Shown in pieces: positions 13,416 through 25,600 of a stretch of DNA of 64,000 nucleotides (within the stretch, counting starts at the first letter, position 1; the number at the start of each line of letters is the position of its first letter). This DNA comes from Timema cristinae (taxonomy: Eukaryota; Arthropoda; Insecta; Phasmatodea; Timematidae): positions 115,083,949 to 115,147,948 of the forward strand of contig JBCFYV010000012.1 in NCBI GenBank assembly GCA_039000515.1, given 5' to 3'. A model generated the notes under the pieces. The model was not told the origin of the DNA. It worked only from the letters and a program-made list of their open reading frames with translations, and searched no databases. A program made the translations under genes and the position numbers.

Positions 13416-14393
13416 TACCTGTGACGTAATGGCAAATCGAGATGGGATGTCAAATGTTAATGTATTTACGTTTTATTCAGTGAGCTTAAAGATATAAAAT
13501 TGAAACTAAAAACCATAAGTTCTTAAATAAATCTAAAAAATGTCTTACATCCTCGAAAAAAAATTTTTTTTGTCGTATATTAGTCTTTTTTTAAACAGTT
13601 TTATTTTAAATGGTCTACAACTTGAGCTTTTGTTTTTTTTCACGATAATGTCCAGAAGGAATCTCCCTGCCAGAATGTAGATAAATAAAAGTCCATGGAA
13701 GCAAATGTCTATCTAGAATAAGAATCTAATTGTTTTTATTTTAAAATGTTATTCATAGTGTGAGTGTTTATACTCGTCATAGGAAGAGAGGTTGGTGCTA
13801 TCAGCAGATAAACAAGAGGTCTCCCGCCGTGAAATGATCATTTCTCTCTATCTATTTCGTGCATTGTAATTTAGTTGTGATAGCGCTTAGATTGTGTCAA
13901 GCTAAGATGCAACCCGCTTAACACGATAACTTCGAATTCACCGTAGAAGGCGACGCTGTTAAGGAGGCCGCCTAGGTAAGCTAGAAATCGCCGCGCAGAC
14001 GTTAAACTCTTACTCAATATTTAATTATACGATGCGTTATTTTAGAATATGGTTCACACTTAAATAGCGTCGAAAGATTCCAAAAGGGCTTTTTTTCCCT
14101 TATCAACCCTAAAGTCTTAAGTTTTATTAGTAGAAACAAAATGTGTGAAAATGTGACATTAGCTCATTTTCAACGACTTTTTTGATAATATTTGAGAAGC
14201 TATAAGAATATGTTTGATGAACAAGGGCTCTAGATGTATCCTTCCTCTAACAAATATAGTAATTTGTTGATAGATTCCCAACAGAAGATTTTAATAGATT
14301 TAATAACTGGCAGCGAGCTTTATCTTGGGGTAAAAAAGTTTAATAGTTTTCTTTACCCTCTTTCGTATTAATATAACAAAGTTTTCTTCTTTT
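13416..14393. other. No gene seen
   Basis: AT-rich; a GC-richer patch at 13880-14010 shows no supported frame. Confidence 0.55.
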
Positions 14394-14639
14394 TAGCACC
14401 GCGTCTTACTAACGTTTGGTTGATATGCCTATGTACTAATTACACTAATGGGATAGGGATTTGAAAGCCTTAATTTAGAGGAAATGCGTTCGAATTTGCG
14501 TGGAGAGAGAGTGGAAAACCATTTAGGGAAAACCACCCTCAGTGCACCCAACTGGAGTTGAAACCCGATTTCCTAGTCTTCAACAGTTCAGTTGTTTGCG
14601 AGAGTAACGCCCTAGACCATTCGATCACCAAAGCAGTTG
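14394..14639 (-). repeat. SINE family 2
   Basis: Full length but diverged (ACCATTCGATCACCAAAGCA head on the + strand). Confidence 0.82.
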
Positions 14640-14837
14640 TGTGGTGGTTGTTGGTGAAGGACTAGGAAGGAGTATATGCTTAGATAAAAGAAGTAGTCCC
14701 GGAAAATGACACAGACCACTGTGTTTGAAGCCGTGGGGCCTAACAGCAGTTGATACTTTCTCTCTGAACAAGGTGGTCGCCTTAAGAGTATTCGAGAAGT
14801 ATTTGAAAATATATCAGAGTCAATATTAAATTAACAC

Positions 14838-15085
14838 GCTGCGGTGCTCGCATGGTTTAGGTCACTACTCTTGCAATAGACTAAACTGCCGATGACGTGG
14901 ATATTGAGGTTCGAATCTCTGTCAGGTACACTGAGGGTGGTTTTTTAAATACGATTTTCCACTCTTCCTCCACGCAGCTGTGTGTATAATTCATATAAAT
15001 ATATTCCTCTTCATCCTTAAAACCATTGGAATAACTACTATATATTCGTATAAACTGAACGGGTAGTAAGATGAGGTGCTAATAA
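14838..15085 (+). repeat. SINE family 2
   Basis: Head CTGCGGTGCTCGCATGG, box B GGTTCGAATCTCTG and the tail with ACTGAACGGGTAGTAAGATG. Confidence 0.85.
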
Positions 15086-15540
15086 CACCTTTAACACTGT
15101 CATACAATGTATTAATTAATCTTTAGAGTAATAATTCTTCCGAATCTCAAACCTCTTCGTAAATGCTTATTTTTACAGGATATGAATTATAAGACGTTAC
15201 TCAAAATAATATGTCCTCCAAATTAAAATAATCCTTTCGGAAAAAATTATGTATATTTGAGTATTACACAATCCAATGAAATCGTCTCAAAATAACTAAC
15301 AGCATCTGTCCGTGAAGCCGAAAACCTCGAGGCAGGAAATATCGACCTCTCGCCAAAGACTTGAACATTCAGTTCAACAAGCCGCTTCTAGATGGCAGCA
15401 GCATTCAATTCCCTACTAAACTCTTAACACTTTTGTTCTTAATATTATTTGATTAAAAATCTCTTAATTTTGCGTATGACTTTGGTAGGAAGAACAGTAT
15501 AAATTAGTTACTATAGTTAATAAAACCATTTTAATATATT

Positions 15541-15680
15541 CATATGTCAAGTCATATTATTTGTAGCTGTAACTTTTGATAGTTATTATCAATCTATAAT
15601 ATAACATAAATAATATGGTAAAATGTTATCAATGTTGGTCTTAAAGAAATATATTTTAAATTCCTGTACTGTTCTTCAAA
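15541..15680. repeat. Dispersed AT-rich repeat, copy 1 of 4
   Basis: Shared blocks: ATTCATATGTCA, GCTGT(A/C)ACTTTTGA, AATATTATCAATGTTG-like and GTTCTTCAAA. Other copies are at 18100-18245, 36290-36460 and 37540-37620. Confidence 0.5.
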
Positions 15681-15904
15681 CCAAAATTTGGGTATAGATC
15701 CGTATAGCCCAGACGAAGAGTAAACATGCGGTTGGAAATTAAATGGTACGATTCATCACAGATACTTTCTCGCAACTTTATCTAAATTATATTTATAACT
15801 CGTAAGATACGTGGAAGAAATAATATAAAATATTTTTAGAAAAATAATGTAAAAAAAATTGTATTTCAGTAACGAGCAAACATAAAATAATAAACTATGT
15901 ATTT

Positions 15905-16170
15905 TTAGCATTACGTCTTACTAACTGTTTGGGTTATTCTATTATTTATTAATTACACTAATGGCTTTAGGGATTAAGAAGGTTATAATATTTAGAGGAA
16001 ATATATCCGTATTTGCGTGAAGGGATGGTGGAAAACCAGTTTGGAAAAAATAAACCTTACTACAGCCCACCGAGATTCGAACATTTATCTCCCAGTCATC
16101 GCCAGTTTAGTATACTGCGAGAGTAGAACCTTAGACCACACGCGGCCACCAAAGTGGGTAATATACACTG
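15905..16170 (-). repeat. SINE family 2
   Basis: Full length and diverged; it lies beside a LINE relic. Confidence 0.8.
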
Positions 16171-16329
16171 TTGCATAAACATATTTTTGGTTCTCTACAT
16201 TTTAAATTTTCCATTTCCCAAAGATAAATTTAAAAACACAAATCTGTCTATAACTTAGAATAAATGTAAAATATTATTTAAAATAAAAGCTGGGCCCATA
16301 AGACACTTCTTGAACATTGACTTATTGGA

Positions 16330-16640
16330 TTCCTTTTCAAACCGCACTCCTTAAGCTCCCATTCATTACTGACTCAGTCCATATTAGTTTTCCCACACAC
16401 ATTTCTTAGATATCTCATTCCAATCACATTCATCTTGATTTTGTGTTTCTCCTGACAAATCCACGTTTAACATCCATAAAACAATTTTGGCGTTAACACA
16501 CTTTTATATACTGCCATATTCGCCTCTTTCGATACTATTTCGTTCTTTGCAATAGTCCACATACATCCGACTACTCTCCGAGATGCATTAATCCATCTGT
16601 TGGTCCACACTCATCCTCTAAACATGACGATTACGATACT
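16330..16640 (-). pseudogene. LINE reverse transcriptase C-terminal relic
   Basis: Minus-strand translation gives VYKSVLTPKLFYGC, a stop, TW, then MRYLRNVCGK, matching the K-x-VV-P-LLYG-x-ETW and MR-x-LR-x-I blocks after the reverse transcriptase domain of non-LTR elements. It has stops and is inactive. Confidence 0.6.
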
Positions 16641-16684
16641 TTCTCTCTCCAAGGGAGCCATGAGAAAGTAAATAGGCCTATGTA

Positions 16685-16916
16685 CAGTAAGTAACCCCAT
16701 GGCTTCTTTGGTGCTGATTGACAGTTCACAGCTGACGGCTTTGAAAAGTTACTAGACCAAATTATATATCTCTACGCCAAACTATATGATCTGTAAAAAC
16801 ATGTGATTAGCAGATTTCACTTCTGACAGTCAAAATTTAGGTATATACCTAAATGTTGACTGTCAGAAGTCAGCTGTGAGCTGTCAGTGAGCACCAAAGA
16901 TGCCACGGGGCTACTG
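16685..16916. mobile_element. MITE (TA-flanked), copy 2, upstream of gene 1
   Basis: Same family as 13195-13415, with TA on both sides. It ends about 95 bp before the TATA-like box of gene 1. Confidence 0.87.
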
Positions 16917-17011
16917 TATGTAATTGAAAGCACTAATACAAACACAAGTCTGGCAACCACGCACACTAGCTATAATCAGGGTTATGGGCGATAATCAACA
17001 GTGGCTGCGGG

Positions 17012-17042
17012 TAATAAAAAGCAGAACCCGATCCTCGCCAGT
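17012..17042 (+). promoter_or_regulatory. Core promoter of gene 1 (TATA-like box and CAGT initiator)
   Basis: A TATA-like element (TAATAAAAA) starts at 17012, and an arthropod-type initiator CAGT lies at 17039-17042, about 28 bases downstream. That spacing fits a TATA/Inr promoter. The inferred 5' UTR to the ATG at 17111 is about 70 nt. This is a motif match only. Confidence 0.45.
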
Positions 17043-17110
17043 AACCACGCGGGTGTAGTTTTAATTACACCAAGTAGTCCCGCGAGGTTGGTAGAACTGG
17101 TAGTGAAGTA

Positions 17111-17161
17111 ATGGAATCGAGTGTCGGAGTTATTGTCGTAGCTCTGGTGATCACTTTCAAG
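17111..17161 (+). CDS. Gene 1 exon 1: signal peptide
   Basis: Seventeen codons ending AAG before a GTAGGC donor, phase 0. The peptide MESSVGVIVVALVITFK has an uninterrupted hydrophobic core, as in a signal peptide. The ATG is the first start in the reading frame next to the TATA/initiator motif. Exon 1 of gene 2 is also exactly 51 nt. Confidence 0.7.
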
Positions 17162-19565
17162 GTAGGCCTACAACCCGTTTTATTTTCGTTTGTTTTATAT
17201 TCAGATACTTTTTGAGAGAACTGGGCTCAGACCTTCTCCCAATGGTTAATATAATCGAAGTGACCTACCACAAGTCTAAGGTATCTCTAGTTCGAATCTT
17301 GGCATTGGAGTACTAAGAAATATACTTAAGGGGTAGTAGCGCGTCTGGACTATATCATCTGTAGCCCAGTAGTGTAAAGAATAGCTAGTACTAACGTACC
17401 GTTATCCAGTGGACGCCCGAATGTACTAATCGTACATCCTTTCCGTGGAGACTCTTTACATGTCCCGATGAGATGAGGTGATGGTGATATTGAGTATGAG
17501 GGTGATAGCGAGTATGATGGTGATAGTGAGTATGAGGGTGATAGTGAGTATGAGGGTGATAGCGAGTATGATGGTGATAGTGAGTATGAGGGTGATAGTG
17601 AGTATGAGGGTGATAGTGAGTATGAGGGTGATAGCGAGTATGAGGGTGATAGTGAGTATGAGGGTGATAGTGAGTATGAGGGTGATAGCGAGTATGAGGG
17701 TGATAGTGAGTATGAGGGTGATAGTGAGTATGATGGTGATAGCGAGTATGAGGGTGATAGCGAGTATGATGGTGATAGTGAGTATGAGGGTGATAGTGAG
17801 TATGAGGGTGATAGTGAGTATGAGGGTGATAGTGAGCATGAGGGTGATAGTGAGTATGAGGGTGATACTGAGTATGAGGGTGATAGTGAGCATGAGGGTG
17901 ATAGCGAGTATGATGGTGATAGCGAGTATGAGGGTGATAGTGAGTATGAGGGTGATAGTGAGTATGAGGGTGATAGTGAGTATGAGGGTGATAGCGAGTA
18001 TGATGGTGATAGGTAGTATGAAGGAAATAGTGAGTATGAGGGTAATAGTGAGTATGAGGGTAATAGTGAGTATGAGGGTAATAGTGAGTATGAGGGTGAC
18101 AGCTGTCACTTTTTATATACATTATCAAAACCTATAAATAACACTAATAATAAAGTAAAATATTATCAATGTTGATCGCAAAAAAAAAAAAGTGTATGTT
18201 CCGTATGGTTCTTCAAATGTCCTTTAAAAGAAAGTATATTTGCAATTTATATGGTTCAAACTTTAGTTAAAATCTCTCACCCACTTCGGTGGCTGCGTGG
18301 TAAAAAGCGCTAATCTTTTGTTAACTTAAATTGCCAATGACGGGAAGATCGAGGTTCGAATATCAGTCGGATATACTGAGGTATTTTTTCCAAAATGGTT
18401 TTACAATTTCCCTTCACGCAAATGCTGGTACAGTTTATATAAATATAGCCGTTCTAATCCCTGAATTTAATAGCGTAATTAGTACATAAGAGTATAACCT
18501 GAATGGGTAGTAATACGGGGTGCTAAAAAAATAGTTCCGCACTTGAATAGTAATATCTCCGTCAGCCTCAATTGGAATCGAACCAGGTAGAGCCTAGTTA
18601 TTGTTGTCGACCGTTCTGCCTAGTGAACACGGGCCGTGTGAGGTTTCATTCATTAATATAGATTTTAGATGACACATTTTCATTTAATTATTATTTATTT
18701 TTATTTATTTTCCCCAAAAAATGTTCTAGCTATCAAATAGGGCGAGTGTAGTCACCTATTTTTATAAAATGTTTAAATGTTCCAGTTTTTTTAATCTACT
18801 CTAAGAAATAAAGATTGGTCGACATCAATATTTATCACATACGAATCTTAAATTGGAATGTATAGTAAATGTACCCGCATTTGGGTGGGGGTTAAAAGTG
18901 TACCAACTATTTGGAGGAGGGTGGAAATTAAGTATACTCGTCAACCGGGATTTGAACCCCGATCTCTACGTCACATTTCGAAAGGGACACCTTAAACCAC
19001 TCAATCACCGAAGTGGCGTCCTAGGTTTTACGTCATAAGGTCTTTTCGCGCGTATTTTCTATTCAAGAAATAATCAGTAAGCGGTGAAGAGAGACAGGGG
19101 AATATAATTTATTGAAAGGGGGGGGGGGATGATTCCCCATGAGGTATAAAGGGGAATAAAACCTATATATAAAGAAAGAGAGATAACAAGAAACGATGGT
19201 CTCCTGCCTGCTCTATTTGACGAGACCGATCAAGTTGGTAAGATGAGGTGAAGGGGAGAGGATAGGGGGTGAAACGTGTACACTAAGTTCCAAAAAAACA
19301 TATACACCCTCACGCCAAACGGCAGAACCCGAACCATGAGATAGAAAATTTTTACATGTTAAAAATATATGAATGAATACGATCGAGTTATCTCCTAAGC
19401 CTTATAGTTACGTATTTAGCTTAATTTCTCCCGATAACGTGAACATCAGAAACATTATCAAATTATTAGCAAAAACAGTGATTCCAGTTTCTTCTCTAAC
19501 TCGCGTAACGGCCACAGCGCCTGGTAGTTGAATGTGACACTAATGTTAGGTCTGCTGTATTTTTA

Positions 19566-19603
<38 letters not shown>

Positions 19604-22600
19604 GCACCGCGTCTTACTACCCGTTCGGGCTATACGCACTTACGCTAATATGTAATGGTAGGGTGATTGTGAGATGAAAATGGAGATCTACATTTTAACG
19701 TGAGATCCGAACCACGGTGGAGGTCTGGCATTCCACACATTCACAAGTTGTGATTAATACACGTCTTATCAGAAGTGAAGGAAGGGTTTGGCAATCAGAT
19801 AAATCTGTGCCGGAACCGAGGATCGAAACCCGGACCTCCAGCACAGAAGTCTTGACACCTTACCCTTAGACCACCAGGTCACCTTTGGATCTGCTGTAGA
19901 TATAATAATGTTAATACTTCATTATCATAATCGAAGCTATGACTGCCTCACAGTTACTCCAGTTTGTTGCCAATTTGTGCCGGAAAACACCACGCAATGA
20001 GGAATACGGCGCTAGAATATTAGATCAAAAATTAATAAAACGTGCCAGAGGCCAAGTAGGCCTATAACGTTCCTGGGCGGAAATGTCTGGGCAGTAGGAG
20101 AACAAACAGGGAAGGTGGAAAGTACAAATGACAATATAAAAACTGTACAAACTATTTGTTTTGTCACCCTTGCTACCCCCCCCCCCCCCCCCCCCCCCTA
20201 TTAAATACTAATCTATCCCAGACCATCTACCTTATATAACAGTGCTTTGACTTTTAAATGACATAATTCTATTCCCAAAGATCCATTCTACGCTCCTATA
20301 ACAGTGTGTTGTGATTATAAATTACATCATTCTATTCACAAAGATCTATTCTACGTTCCTATAATAGTTCGTTTATCGAGTATCTTGCTCTTAATGATCA
20401 ACACAACTATGTGGACTGTCTTACATTTCAGAGGGAAAATGAAAGCTTTTAAACTATGTTTAAAAGTCTATATACTTGTATAGGGTCATAGAACATAGTT
20501 TTGTGTTCATTCCAGGACCCAACAAACTTGTGGACTGTTAGAGGTTCTGTCAATATCTAACCTAAGCGTAACATCCGATCGGAAATACCTCGTAGCTGAT
20601 GTAGTTAGCTTTAACGTTCACTATAACAGTTGACCCGTTTCAGTGGCCGCGAGGTCTAAGACCTGCACCTGCAATTGACTAAGCTGCCGATGATGAGGAG
20701 ATCCAGGTTCGAATCTAGTTCATGTGTTCTGAGGAGTGTTTTTTTTTTTTCAAAGTGTTTGTGCTACTCTACCTCCACACAAATGCGGATACACTTCCTA
20801 TGAATATCACATTCCTAATCTATAAAACGATTAGTTTAATCAATACATAACCATATAACCTGAACGAGTAGCAAGACGTGATGTGGAAAAAAAACCTAAC
20901 AGTTGTTCAGGGGAAATTTTTAACGTTATGTGAACGTTAAATGAGGGGGATACGAATCGTTCTCGACAGCAAACCATGTTGCGAGAAAAAAAAAAAGACC
21001 ATATTCTTTGTGTTCAGCTCAAGTTGTTACGTTGTTAAGTTACGTTACGTCAATCCTGATCACACCCCAACTTTTATCTTTCTTTCAACAGTAATTTTAT
21101 TATTTACACACAATAAATTTTATTGGACAAAGACTGAAACATAAAGAAAAGAACTTGCAACAACCCCTTGGGGTTTTCGAAAGTATTATTATTATTATTA
21201 TTAGCACCATGTCTTACTACCCGTTCGGGTTATACGCACTTACGCTAATGTATAATGGTAGGGTGATTGTGAGATGAAATGGAGGCCTACAATTTAACGT
21301 GGAATCCGAACCACGGTGGAGGCCTGGCATTCCCCACATTCACAAGATGTCTTGTCAGAGGTGATTTCGAAAGTAAATTATGTATTTGGTAATAAATAAA
21401 AAGTGTTTCTTTTCTGTCAATCCCAAATTAAGGTACAATATTGATTTTATAATGTTTTATTAAGTTAAGTTAACGTTAAGTTGATTTCTTATCCAGGATT
21501 AAAATCATATCCTCCTGGTATTCCGTAGTTTGATCACATGTTTGTTGGTCCTGTGACTGTCTAGGACCACGCGGCGGGGCAGGTCAACGTATTCCTGGGT
21601 CTGACCCAGACACAGCTCGAGATGGCGCTGAAGGCATTCGACATCTTCCAGACAGAGAAGGACGTCCAAAGTCAGTTCGTGGAACAGATGATCACGTGAG
21701 GGGACTGGGTCAAAGGTCACGGAACTACCGGCCTCTTCTTCGTGAAAGTTTTCTTTTTACGGTAACTTGGTGGTCTAGGGGTAAGGTGTCAGACTTCTGT
21801 GCTGGCGGCCGGGTTAAATCTGTGCCGGACGAGATTGATCTGATTACCAAACCCTTCCTACACCTCTGACAAGACATCTTGTGAATGTGGGGAATTCCAG
21901 GCCTCCACCGTGGTTCGGATTCCACGTTAAACTGTAGGTCCTTCATTTCATCTCACAATCACCCTACCATTACACATTAGCGTAAGTGCGTATAACCGAA
22001 CGGGTAGTAAGACAGGTGCTAATAATAATAATATAATAATAGTTATAATTATTATTATTTTAATTTTACTACTCTTACGGGTTATACGCTTATGTATTAA
22101 TTAGGCTAATGGTTTTAGGAATTATGAAGGTTGTATTTATGAGAAGTGTACCCGCATTTGCGTGGAGAGAGATACAGTGGAAAATCGATTTTTTGAAAAA
22201 TCACCCTCAGTACACTTGACCGAGATTCGAACCTCGATCTCCCCATCATCAGCAGTATAGTCTACTGCGAGAGTAGTGCGTTAGACCATGTGGCCACCGA
22301 AGTGGGTATATATTTACTATTAATATAAACGAAAGATGAAAACATTGTCTCGCAAAGAAAGTGGTGGGAAATGGCATCATGTAGTTTATTGACTCTTTTG
22401 TAAACATCAGAGTCCACTGAATGAAACCAAAGGCTCACAACTGTATCGAATGAACTGGAATCTTCGACGTCAAACCACAAGACAATAATACAAGTTGGTC
22501 TTCTTAAATATATGGTTATTGGAACCCCAGACAGGATTCTCCGTGGGCCCCGGAATGGGTGCCTCTATTTTAAATTATTCTCTCCTCCTTTAAACCCTAT

Positions 22601-25600
22601 TAAAGTAAAGATGTGGATAAACTGGACGCGTAGTAAGACACAATTCACAATGACAGACACGCACATGTCATATTTACTAACTTTAAATACCTTAACCCAC
22701 ACCCCCAGTAAAATGTATCACAGATATCACTAACTTGTATTCTTTCTCCCCTAGTAAAATGTATCACAGACTCTTGTGCTATGATATCACTAACTTGTAT
22801 TCCCCCTTCCCCAGTAAGATGTATCACAGACTCTTGTACTATGATATCACTAACTTGTACTCCCCCTCCCCCAGTAAAATGCCTCACAGGTTCTCGTACC
22901 ATGAGCCCAGTTTCAACGCCGACCACGACGTAAACCACCCGGCCTACTACAAAGATACCATGGAAAGGACGATGTCTCTAGCGGAGACGTTTATCGAGAT
23001 GTTGGGGAGCAAGCAGTTCTTCGAGCAACAGGTAGCGTGGGTCAGGAACTTCTCCAGAGGCTTCGACTTCGTCATCGAGCTCACCTATCTGGTGAGTCGT
23101 TGACACTCGATTACTCTAGGCCAATATAGTTTTCAAATATGTTACATTTTAATCAACACCGTTTTACTTTAATGGCACTAGAATAGTTGAGCAGAAATTT
23201 CTTAACGCCAGACACAAAATGGGCCTATAATGCTCTTGTCCGGTATTATAAACAGGGGAGGCTAGAAAATACCAATGACAATACAATGTGTGTTGTGACC
23301 CTCTTGTTAAATGACACCATTCTATTCCCAAATATCCATTATACGCTCCTATAACAGTGTGTTGTGACCCTCCTATTAAATGACACCATTCTATTCACAA
23401 AGATCCATTCTACGCTCCTATAACAGTGTGTTGCTACTATTAAATGGCATTCTATTCACAAAGATCCACTCTACGCTCCTATAACAGTGTGTTGTGACCT
23501 TCTTATTAACTGACATCATTCTGTTCACAAAGATCCATTCTACGCTCCTATAACAGTGTGTTGCTACTATTAAATGGCATTCTATTCACAAAGATCCACT
23601 CTACGCTCCTATAACAGTGTGTTGTGACCTTCTTATTAACTGACATCATTCTGTTCACAAAGATCCATTCTACGCTCCTATAACAGTGTGTTGTGACTAT
23701 TAAATGACATCATTATATTCACTAAGATCCATTCTACGCTCCTATATCAGTGTGTTGTGACCCTCTTGTTAAATGACATCATTTTATTCACAAAGATCCA
23801 TTCAACGCTCCTATATCAGTTACCTTTCGTTTCCCGAGCAACTAGCTCTTAGTATTCAATAAAAATATTTGGAATTTGGACTTTTCAAAGAAAAATATCA
23901 ACTTTTAAACTATGTCTGCAAGTGTGTGTATATATATATAGTGTCATAGAACATATTTTTTGTTCATTCCAGTTAACACCAAACTGGTGTATTTCAAAAG
24001 GTTTTGTCAATAATTTACCTAAATACAACGTCTGATTGGCAATATCTCAGCTTCCTTAACAAATCTACAAGCACTCTCAAGAACCCAAACAGTAAATATC
24101 CTCATTATGGGAATGCCAGTTTTGAAGTTTCTAAACCACTAAATTAATCCTCATTTGTCTTTAAACTTTTTTATGATTATTTTAAATAATTTACTTATTT
24201 GACTAATTAAGTAAGGGTAGAATTATGTTTATAAACATTTACTTTGATCTTATAGCTGAGACATTCCGCGTGAAACGTTAAAAATGAACAAATTTTACCT
24301 TTTCCAGATTGTATCAATGTCTTTCACCCTCATTTCCATTCTGAAATATCAAACCACTTATTAAATAAATCCAAGTTTCTGGACAGTTTAAACGTATCTT
24401 AATGGTCTGGTAGTTGGCCTCCTTAACCACTTAAGGCTATGCCCCAATAAAGAAAAGTTTCCCCCCTATTTTCCCTTAATGACGATATGTTATTATTTGT
24501 TTAAACCTATTTTATTACTCCTATTGGTTTTTCTTTTTCTCTTTAAACAGAACATTGGTCTCCAGATGAAAGACATTCTGGTAAATATTCTGCGGTCCAG
24601 ATTCCCAGAGGACTTCGAGAAGTCAATGACTAAACTGGTGTTCGGGGCCATGGCCAGGGTATAAAAACATCACTCCAGCTTTCATTAGAGAGTCCAAAGT
24701 TCAATCCGAGATGTGGCTGAAAAAATAATGTATCGTTGATATACATTTTCTGTGATATATTAATGAGACAAGAAATATATTTGGGTGGTGTATCGGTTCT
24801 AGAGTTTACAGAAATCTTACAATCGGATAACATTCCGCAGTGATATTTTAGAGACTCACTAATTATGTGAGGGGGCTTAGTTATATAGATCCTATTACAA
24901 GTATATGCTATGGGTAAAATTCGAACCCAGATAAAGTCAATATTATCCAGATAATGTTGACGTTAGCCAAAAATACGTAGATAATCTTTAGTGAGGGGGT
25001 GATCTAATAATGTTTTTCGAAGTTTATCCAGATAATATTGACGATATTCCGCCGAACTTGGATAGTGGCAATTTCTATGGTTGAGGCTAGTTTGGTTAGG
25101 TTAGTTTAGGTTAGGTGAGTTTAGGCTATGTTATATTAGTTTGAGGCATGCTAGGTTAGGTTAGTGGAAAATAAAGCATAAAGTGAGGCATTTCGAATGT
25201 TAGTGCACTGCTAAAAAAATAAAATTCGTATTGAAACAAGCTTATTTTAACAAATATTATTCCACGTTATCCAAGTCTTGCTAGGTCGATATTATCCGAA
25301 TTGTGTATTATATGAGATAAATTACTTTCTAATTTTAAGTCTATCCACTGCACTTGGATAATGCTGATATCTCTCGACTAGTCTCGACATTAGCCACACA
25401 CATACACACACACACACTTAAATAAATACATAAATTCAGATAGTTTTAAAGACGTATAAAAACATTGTTTTTGTGACGTGTTAATCACGTGTATTAATGT
25501 ATCGTCCTCAGCTGTTCGGGCCGCACAGCCCAGACAGTTACCTAGGTCTCTCCGAGGAAGAAATGAAGGCATTGCCGACGTACTTCTACGAGCTTACCAC

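Noticed and set aside
13920..13980. Short exon-like sequence ending at CTAG/GTAAGC
   Set aside because: Only one border, a stop in the frame and no link to the exons of gene 1.
17391..18137. Long open frames on both strands across the 18-bp repeat
   Set aside because: They exist because the unit is a multiple of three; low-complexity sequence in an intron, not genes.
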